DNA of 64,000 nucleotides from Prevotella sp. (GTDB lineage Bacteria > Bacteroidota > Bacteroidia > Bacteroidales > Bacteroidaceae), in assembly GCA_017455845.1 (NCBI GenBank), contig JAFSYY010000054.1:41472-105471 (forward strand), given 5' to 3'. The notes beneath the pieces were generated by a model that was given only the letters and a program-made list of their open reading frames with translations, was not told the DNA's origin and ran no database searches. The position numbers and the translations under genes were made by a program. The stretch's first letter is position 1. Every line of letters begins with the position of its first letter. Positions 53,984 to 64,000 of the stretch are shown in pieces.

Positions 53984-54627
53984 TAAATGTTAAGATTTTC
54001 GAAGTAAATCCGCTGCAGGAGAACTGCTATGTGGTGAGCGATGACACCCGTGAGTGCGTCGTCATCGACTGTGGTGCCTATTTCGACGCTGAGCGCAAAG
54101 CCATTGTCAACTATTTGCACAACCATCAACTGCAGCCCGTGCACCTGCTATGCACACACGGACATTTCGACCATAACTTCGGCAATGACACCATCTTTGC
54201 GGAATATGGACTGAAGCCAGAAATCCATGCCGACGATGCCAACTTCATAGCCGATGTAGCCCTGCAATGCGAGATGATGGGAATGGGTATGGATTACGAC
54301 CATCCGTCCCCACCCGTTGGCAGACATTTGGCTGATGGCGATACCGTTGGCTTCGGCACACATCAGTTGAAGGTGATCCACACCCCTGGACATTCCCCTG
54401 GAGGCGTTGTCTTCTATTGCCAGGAAGAATGTACCGTATTCACAGGCGACACCCTTTTCCGTATGAGCGTTGGGCGCACCGACCTGCCCGGCGGTTCATG
54501 GGCTGACCTTATCCGAAGCCTACAGACGAAAGTGGCCTCGCTGCCCGCCGACACTGTTGCCTACCCCGGACACGGCCCCAAGACGCTGATTGCCGACGAG
54601 TGCATGATGAATCCCTATTTCAGGTAA
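53980..54627 (+). CDS. MBL-fold metallo-hydrolase
   Basis: A 215-residue metallo-beta-lactamase-fold enzyme of the glyoxalase II-like group. The metal motif LCTHGHFDHN (HxHxDH, near residue 58), the HTPGHSPGGVVF motif (near residue 130), FTGDTLF (near residue 150) and VAYPGHGP (near residue 190) are complete. Thiol-ester hydrolysis is plausible; the exact substrate is unknown. ATG overlaps the rsmG stop. A CACCTCG-type repeat follows the gene. Confidence 0.9.
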   Translation: MINVKIFEVNPLQENCYVVSDDTRECVVIDCGAYFDAERKAIVNYLHNHQLQPVHLLCTHGHFDHNFGNDTIFAEYGLKPEIHADDANFIADVALQCEMMGMGMDYDHPSPPVGRHLADGDTVGFGTHQLKVIHTPGHSPGGVVFYCQEECTVFTGDTLFRMSVGRTDLPGGSWADLIRSLQTKVASLPADTVAYPGHGPKTLIADECMMNPYFR

Positions 54628-54668
54628 GCGTACCTCGTACCTCGCACCTCGAATAAATTTTAAATTTA

Positions 54669-54700
54669 TTTGGTAGTTTGAAATAATATTCGTAATTTTG
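54669..54700 (+). promoter_or_regulatory. Promoter of uxaB
   Basis: TTTG (54669-54672) and TAATTTTG (54693-54700), 20 bp apart. Leader about 34 nt. Confidence 0.82.
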
Positions 54701-54740
54701 CACGCAGTTTTAAAAACAAACGTCTAAAACAAACAAAGCA

Positions 54741-56183
54741 ATGTTGAAACCATTAAACAAACACTTCGCTCCTAAGAGCGTCATGCCTGAAAAGGTTATT
54801 CAGTTTGGTGAGGGTAATTTCCTCCGCGCATTCGTTGATTGGATTATCTGGAACATGGACCAGAAGACCAACTTCAACGGCTCCGTCGTCGTCGTACAGC
54901 CCATAGACCGCGGTATGGTTGACTGGTTGAATGGTCAGGACTGCCTGTACCATGTGAACCTGCAGGGTCGTGAGAACGGCAAACCCGTGAATACGCTCGA
55001 GCGTATCGATGTTATCAGCCGCGCACTGAATCCCTATTCTCAGAACGATGCCTTCATGGCACTGGCCGACCAGCCAGAGATTCGCTTCGTCATCTCCAAC
55101 ACCACAGAGGCCGGCATCGCCTTCGATCCTGCCTGCAAACTGGATGACAAGCCCGCATCGAGTTATCCCGGCAAACTGGTGCAGTTGCTCTACCGCCGCT
55201 ATCAGACCTTCAACGGCGACCCCACCAAGGGTCTCATCATCTTCCCCTGCGAACTTATCTTCCTCAACGGCCACGTGCTGAAGGACTGCATCCGCAAATA
55301 CATCGACCTGTGGCAGTTGCCGGAAGGTTTCCGCCAGTGGTTCGAAAACGCCTGCGGTGTCTACGCCACCCTCGTTGACCGTATCGTGCCAGGCTTCCCC
55401 CGCAAGGAGATTGCCGAGATTCAGGAAAAGGTGGGCTATCGCGACAACCTCGTCGTACAGGCAGAGAACTTCCACCTCTGGGTCATCGAGGCTCCGAAGG
55501 AGGTGGCTCAGGAGTTCCCCGCCGACAAGGCTGGCCTGCACGTGCTGTTCGTACCCTCAGAAGAACCCTACCATAAGCGTAAGGTCACCCTGCTCAACGG
55601 CCCGCACACCGTACTCTCGCCCGTGGCCTTCCTCAGTGGTGTGAACATCGTACGTGATGCCTGCAACCATGAGGTAATAGGCAAGTATATCCACAAGGTA
55701 CAGTTTGAAGAGTTGATGCAAACCCTCGACCTGCCGATGGAGGAACTGGAGAAGTTTGCCGGCGACGTGCTCGAGCGTTTCGACAATCCGTTTGTAGACC
55801 ATCAGGTGACCAGCATCATGCTCAACTCATTCCCGAAGTTCCAGGCTCGCGACCTGCCCGGCGTGAAGACCTACCTGGAGCGCAAGGGCGAACTGCCCAA
55901 GGGTCTGGTCTTCGGTCTGGCTGCCATCATCACCTACTACAAGGGAGGCCAACGTGCCGACGGTGTGGATATTACGCCTAACGACGACCAGAAGATCATG
56001 GACTTACTGAAGGATCTTTGGGCTACCGGCGACACGCAGAAGGTGGCCGACGGTGTGCTCGGTGCCGAGTTCATCTGGCAGGAAGACCTCAACAAGGTGA
56101 CTGGCCTGAACACGCTCGTCAAGCAGTACCTCGACCTCATCCAGCAGAAGGGCATGCTCGAAGCCGTAAAGACCATCCTGTAA
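54741..56183 (+). CDS. uxaB: Tagaturonate reductase
   Basis: Reduces D-tagaturonate to D-altronate in galacturonate breakdown. A 480-residue polyol/mannitol dehydrogenase-family protein with N-terminal VIQFGEGNFLRAFVDWIIWNM (NAD loop, near residue 20), VISNTTEAGIAFDP (near residue 117), FPCELIFLNGHVLKD (near residue 170) and the C-terminal RKVTLLNGPHTVLSPVAF (catalytic Lys/Asn/His region, near residue 278). UxaB rather than mannonate oxidoreductase, based on overall similarity. Neighbouring GH28 pectinase fits a pectin/galacturonate role. Confidence 0.93.
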   Translation: MLKPLNKHFAPKSVMPEKVIQFGEGNFLRAFVDWIIWNMDQKTNFNGSVVVVQPIDRGMVDWLNGQDCLYHVNLQGRENGKPVNTLERIDVISRALNPYSQNDAFMALADQPEIRFVISNTTEAGIAFDPACKLDDKPASSYPGKLVQLLYRRYQTFNGDPTKGLIIFPCELIFLNGHVLKDCIRKYIDLWQLPEGFRQWFENACGVYATLVDRIVPGFPRKEIAEIQEKVGYRDNLVVQAENFHLWVIEAPKEVAQEFPADKAGLHVLFVPSEEPYHKRKVTLLNGPHTVLSPVAFLSGVNIVRDACNHEVIGKYIHKVQFEELMQTLDLPMEELEKFAGDVLERFDNPFVDHQVTSIMLNSFPKFQARDLPGVKTYLERKGELPKGLVFGLAAIITYYKGGQRADGVDITPNDDQKIMDLLKDLWATGDTQKVADGVLGAEFIWQEDLNKVTGLNTLVKQYLDLIQQKGMLEAVKTIL

Positions 56184-56210
56184 GAATCACTGATACACAC
56201 ACATATTATA

Positions 56211-56245
56211 AATCCCCGGAATGGCTGCCATTCCGGGGATTTTTA
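56211..56245 (+). terminator. Terminator after uxaB
   Basis: AATCCCCGGAATGG (56211-56224) pairs with CCATTCCGGGGATT (56228-56241), a perfect 14-bp stem, then TTTT. Confidence 0.93.
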
Positions 56246-56255
56246 TCTTGTTTTC

Positions 56256-56286
56256 TTTGGCAATTCAACTTTTTTTCGTAACTTTG
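56256..56286 (+). promoter_or_regulatory. Promoter of the GH28 gene
   Basis: TTTG (56256-56259) and TAACTTTG (56279-56286), 19 bp apart, directly after the uxaB terminator. Confidence 0.82.
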
Positions 56287-56313
56287 CGCCCTGTTACAAA
56301 ACTAATAACTAAA

Positions 56314-57780
56314 ATGAAGAAATTTTATCTGACATTACTGGCTATGGCCGCCGTACTCTGTGCGTCGGCAGAGAATCCTTACAGAACGTACACACAAAAC
56401 CTGCCTTTCCCTATGGCAGAGATGACGGCTCCGGTTATTCCGCAGCGATTAGTGGCACTCACCGACTTCGGAGCCGACGGCACGGGCAGCACACTTTGCA
56501 CCGACGCTTTTGCCAAGGCCATCGATGCACTGAGCAAACAAGGGGGCGGACATCTGGTGGTGCCACAGGGCGTATGGCTTACAGGTCCTATCGTGCTGAA
56601 GTCGAATATAGACCTGAACCTGCAAAAAGGTGCCGTGATACTCTTTGCCGCCGATGAAAATCTCTATCCGCTCATCAACACCTCGTTCGAGGGTCTGGAC
56701 ACCCGTCGCTGCCAGTCGCCCATCAGCGCTAACGGAGCCACCAATATATCTATCACCGGTGAGGGAGTGATTGACGGCAATGGCCAGTATTGGCGCCCTG
56801 TAAAGAAGTCAAAGGTGACAGAGAGCCATTGGAAACGACTGATGGAAACACCAGGAAGCATGGAAATGAAGAAAGACTACTGGGTTCCCTCAGAAGGCTA
56901 CGCCATGGGCGAGCAGGGTGCCAACATGAACGTGCCCAATGCACAGACAGAAGAGGAATGGCAGGCGGTGAAGCGTTTCCTGCGACCGGTTATGATCAGC
57001 CTCGTATCATGCAAGAACGTCTTGCTGCATGGGGTTATCTTCCAAAACTCACCGGCCTGGAACCTTCATCCTCTGATGTGCGAGAATATCATTATTGACA
57101 ATGTACTGGTGCGCAATCCCGCCTTCGCACAGAATGGCGACGCCCTCGACCTTGAGTCGTGCAAGAATGCGCTGATAGTCAACTCACGCTTTGATGCCGG
57201 CGACGACGGTATCTGTATCAAGAGCGGCAAGGACAAAGACGGACGCCTGCGTGGGAAACCATGCGAGAATGTTGTTGTTGACGGTTGCACAGTATTCGCC
57301 GGCCATGGCGGCTTCGTTGTTGGAAGCGAGATGAGCGGCGGTGTCAAGAACATCAGCGTCAGGGACTGCCAGTTTGTGGGCACCGACGTAGGCCTGCGTT
57401 TCAAGTCTACGCGTGGACGCGGCGGTGTGGTAGAGAATATCTTCATTGACGGTATCTCCATGTCAGATATTACAACATACGCCATTACCTTTAACATGTA
57501 TTATGGTGGCAAGTCGGTATCAGAAGTGCTGGCCGAAGGTGACAACAAAAAGGAAGTGAAGAAATTGCCTGTTAACGAAGAGACACCTATTTTCCGCAAT
57601 ATCGACATCCGCAACATTGTGTGTTATCATGCTGGCTTTGCCATGGAGTTCAACGGACTGCCAGAGATGCCTATCAACGGCATTAACCTGGAAAACATCC
57701 GCATATCAGCCAAACATGATGCCACTTTCCAATATTGTAAGAACATTAAAAAGAAAAACGTAGACATCTCACTGTATTGA
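56314..57780 (+). CDS. GH28 polygalacturonase-family glycoside hydrolase
   Basis: A 488-residue secreted pectinase. Start at MKKFYLTLLAMAAVLCASA, which gives a clean signal peptide; the upstream in-frame codons overlap the terminator and promoter. The right-handed beta-helix begins with VALTDFGADGTGSTLCTDAFAKAI (near residue 50). Catalytic GH28 motifs are visible: NGDALDLESC (NxD-type, near residue 273), DAGDDGICIKSGKD (DD, near residue 295), AGHGGFVVGSEMSGG (GHG, near residue 330) and RFKSTRGRGG (RxK-type, near residue 363). Cleaves galacturonans in pectin; the product would feed UxaB. Confidence 0.94.
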   Translation: MKKFYLTLLAMAAVLCASAENPYRTYTQNLPFPMAEMTAPVIPQRLVALTDFGADGTGSTLCTDAFAKAIDALSKQGGGHLVVPQGVWLTGPIVLKSNIDLNLQKGAVILFAADENLYPLINTSFEGLDTRRCQSPISANGATNISITGEGVIDGNGQYWRPVKKSKVTESHWKRLMETPGSMEMKKDYWVPSEGYAMGEQGANMNVPNAQTEEEWQAVKRFLRPVMISLVSCKNVLLHGVIFQNSPAWNLHPLMCENIIIDNVLVRNPAFAQNGDALDLESCKNALIVNSRFDAGDDGICIKSGKDKDGRLRGKPCENVVVDGCTVFAGHGGFVVGSEMSGGVKNISVRDCQFVGTDVGLRFKSTRGRGGVVENIFIDGISMSDITTYAITFNMYYGGKSVSEVLAEGDNKKEVKKLPVNEETPIFRNIDIRNIVCYHAGFAMEFNGLPEMPINGINLENIRISAKHDATFQYCKNIKKKNVDISLY

Positions 57781-57849
57781 CACAATAAGAGAACTTGAGG
57801 ATGAGTTGAGGAATAAGGAGTTATAAAAAATTTAGTCAAATTATAATAA

Positions 57850-57893
57850 TGTTTACAAATAGTCGTTATAACTAAAAGACCACATTGTAAACA
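57850..57893. promoter_or_regulatory. Inverted repeat upstream of the sugar transferase
   Basis: TGTTTACAA (57850-57858) and TTGTAAACA (57885-57893) form a 9-bp dyad 26 bp apart, just before the start codon. No TAnnTTTG box is seen here, so this may be an operator or belong to another sigma class. Confidence 0.4.
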
Positions 57894-57901
57894 CTAATAA
57901 T

Positions 57902-58531
57902 ATGACAAAACTCGAGAATGGATACGTACTTGACGGCATGAACGAATTAGAACGAAACATCAAGCGTATTGGTGATTTCCTTATTGCAACATTATGCCTC
58001 ATCATCTTTTCGCCGCTGTTCTTGATTTGCTATATACTGGTAAAACGGGAGGACAACGGACCGGCTATCTTCAAGCAGGAACGTATAGGCCGCTTCGGGC
58101 GCCCGTTTAACATTTATAAGTTCCGATCCATGAAGATTGATGCCGAGAAAGACGGGCCAGCACTCTATCAGCATGAGATGGATACACGCATGACCGAAAT
58201 CGGGAAGTTCCTGCGCGAGCACCATCTTGACGAACTGCCACAGTTATGGAATGTGTTCAAGGGTGACATGGCGTTTATAGGCCCCCGCCCGGAACGCAAG
58301 TTCTATATCGACCAGATCATGGAACGCGACCCTCGCTATGTCTACCTCTACCAGATACGCCCGGGTGTCACCTCCTATGCCACGCTCTACAACGGCTATA
58401 CCGACACCATAGAGAAGATGTTGCGCCGACTGGAACTGGACCTCTATTATCTGGAGCACCGCTCATGGTTCTTTGACATGAAGATATTGTTCAAGACCTT
58501 CATTAATATCGTATTCGGAAAGAAGTTCTAA
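57902..58531 (+). CDS. Undecaprenyl-phosphate sugar phosphotransferase
   Basis: A 209-residue initiating glycosyl-1-phosphate transferase of the bacterial sugar transferase family (WbaP/WcaJ-like core). One N-terminal membrane segment (FLIATLCLIIFSPLFLICYIL, near residue 28-48), then the cytoplasmic catalytic part: IFKQERIGRFGRPFNIYKFRSM (near residue 59-80), LREHHLDELPQLWNV (DE motif, near residue 104) and MAFIGPRPERKFY (near residue 124). It starts lipid-linked repeat-unit assembly for capsule or exopolysaccharide. No other capsule genes are next to it, so it is a lone initiating transferase here. Confidence 0.92.
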   Translation: MTKLENGYVLDGMNELERNIKRIGDFLIATLCLIIFSPLFLICYILVKREDNGPAIFKQERIGRFGRPFNIYKFRSMKIDAEKDGPALYQHEMDTRMTEIGKFLREHHLDELPQLWNVFKGDMAFIGPRPERKFYIDQIMERDPRYVYLYQIRPGVTSYATLYNGYTDTIEKMLRRLELDLYYLEHRSWFFDMKILFKTFINIVFGKKF

Positions 58532-58544
58532 TACTATACGTATC

Positions 58545-58609
58545 GTGCGGCAAGACTACTGGCCGAGTTGTGGATGCAACTCGGCCAGTAGTCTTACCGC
58601 ACTTTTTTT

Positions 58610-58610
<1 letters not shown>
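58545..58610 (+). terminator. Strong terminator between the sugar transferase and ligA
   Basis: GTGCGG-C-AAGACTACTGGC... pairs over 25 positions (one C/A mismatch) with its complement across a TGGATG loop, then TTTTTTTT (58603-58610). The T tract touches the ligA stop codon. Confidence 0.93.
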
Positions 58611-63606
<4,996 letters not shown>

Positions 63607-63730
63607 CTTGATGTGTTTATTTGCTTTTTTACTTTCCTTGACGCTTATCGTGAATGAAAGTTTAATCTACACCAATTATTTTTCATCATTTTTCTTCGTA
63701 TGCTTCCTCCCACACACATATATAGTCACT

Positions 63731-63769
63731 ACAACAATGGCGTTTCGTCAGTCGAAACGCCATTGTTGT
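63731..63769. repeat. Perfect 17-bp inverted repeat
   Basis: ACAACAATGGCGTTTCG (63731-63747) and CGAAACGCCATTGTTGT (63753-63769) with a 5-nt loop. No T tract follows on either strand, so not a typical terminator. Confidence 0.85.
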
Positions 63770-63826
63770 GTTACCAAGTCTCTTGACAAATATCTTATTC
63801 AAGTTTCGCAAGTGCTCAACTTTTAG

Positions 63827-63862
63827 TAGTTAAAGTAGTTAATGTAGTTAAAGTGGTTAAAG
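63827..63862. repeat. Four 9-bp tandem units
   Basis: TAGTTAAAG, TAGTTAATG, TAGTTAAAG and TGGTTAAAG in a row. Confidence 0.85.
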
Positions 63863-64000
63863 ACAATAGTCTTATCCCCTGCTCATCCTCCTTACAGATG
63901 ACAGTATTACAGTTTTATAGGGAAGGGTATCTGGCTTCGCCCTGGTGAAGAGTGAAAATGAAGAGTGAAGAGTTATAAAATTATTATTATATATATATTA

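Larger units (their letters stand above)
63607..64000. other. Gene-free end of the window
   Basis: No gene is supported here. It contains a perfect 17-bp hairpin (63731-63769), four 9-bp tandem units (63827-63862), a GAAGAGTGAA-type microrepeat (63945-63975) and an AT-rich end. I saw no full-consensus promoter for the TonB-type gene in the first 100 bp. Confidence 0.7.

Overview
The window is chromosomal DNA from a member of the Bacteroidota, most likely a Prevotella/Segatella-type gut or rumen bacterium. The evidence is promoters of the form TTTG-N19/20-TAnnTTTG with no Shine-Dalgarno sites, an ECF sigma / short FecR-like / TonB-receptor cassette, an Ala/Glu-tailed ribosomal protein S16, a PafA-type phosphatase, a methionine synthase without the reactivation domain, and a secreted giant protein ending in a C-terminal sorting-type motif. 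No tRNA, rRNA, prophage, integrative element, IS element or CRISPR array was seen.

Layout. 1-6.9 kb: a huge secreted modular protein, cut by the window edge. 7-11.8 kb: patatin-like phospholipase, fabD, a GH13 amylase-family enzyme and a DUF3857 protein. 11.8-18 kb: menaquinone genes, with menD plus a nucleoside kinase on the minus strand and menB-menC-menE on the plus strand. 18-21.3 kb: yebC and a frameshifted pheT. 21.3-25.6 kb: an aromatic amino acid operon (pheA, aminotransferase, DAHP synthase/chorismate mutase, tyrA) preceded by an unannotated Phe/Tyr leader peptide with terminator and antiterminator. 25.6-31.1 kb: a TPR protein, an Rpn-family nuclease/transposase preceded by a striking 11-bp-phased array, a C1 peptidase, rpsP, a glycosyltransferase and rhaM. 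31.1-35 kb: TonB receptor, short FecR-like protein and ECF sigma factor. 35-37.4 kb: folD and an ffh gene split by an in-frame stop. 37.5-46.9 kb: an eight-gene minus-strand run (DUF4375, smpB, metH, HAD phosphatase, GH10-like hydrolase, histidine phosphatase, PafA-type phosphatase, Sel1 protein). 46.9-54.6 kb: a Leu/Ile leader attenuator followed by leuA-leuC-leuD-citramalate/isopropylmalate synthase-leuB-rsmG-MBL hydrolase. 54.7-58.6 kb: uxaB, a GH28 pectinase and a sugar transferase. 58.6-63.6 kb: ligA and a large TonB-type outer-membrane protein. 63.6-64 kb is intergenic, with a perfect hairpin and short tandem repeats.

Three themes stand out. (1) Two biosynthetic operons have the same attenuator design: a promoter, about 20 nt of leader, a short peptide rich in the end-product amino acids, and a segment at the end of the peptide that is a perfect 9-10 nt complement of the terminator arm. 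(2) Short degenerate repeats (ATTCATA, CACTCTT, CGATTTA and GC-rich types) fill intergenic gaps and also sit in frame inside conserved proteins. They provide stop codons, linkers and even a signal-peptide core, and in pheT one such tract coincides with a frameshift. (3) Two genes normally essential (pheT, ffh) are not intact as read, which is either real biology or an assembly/consensus error.
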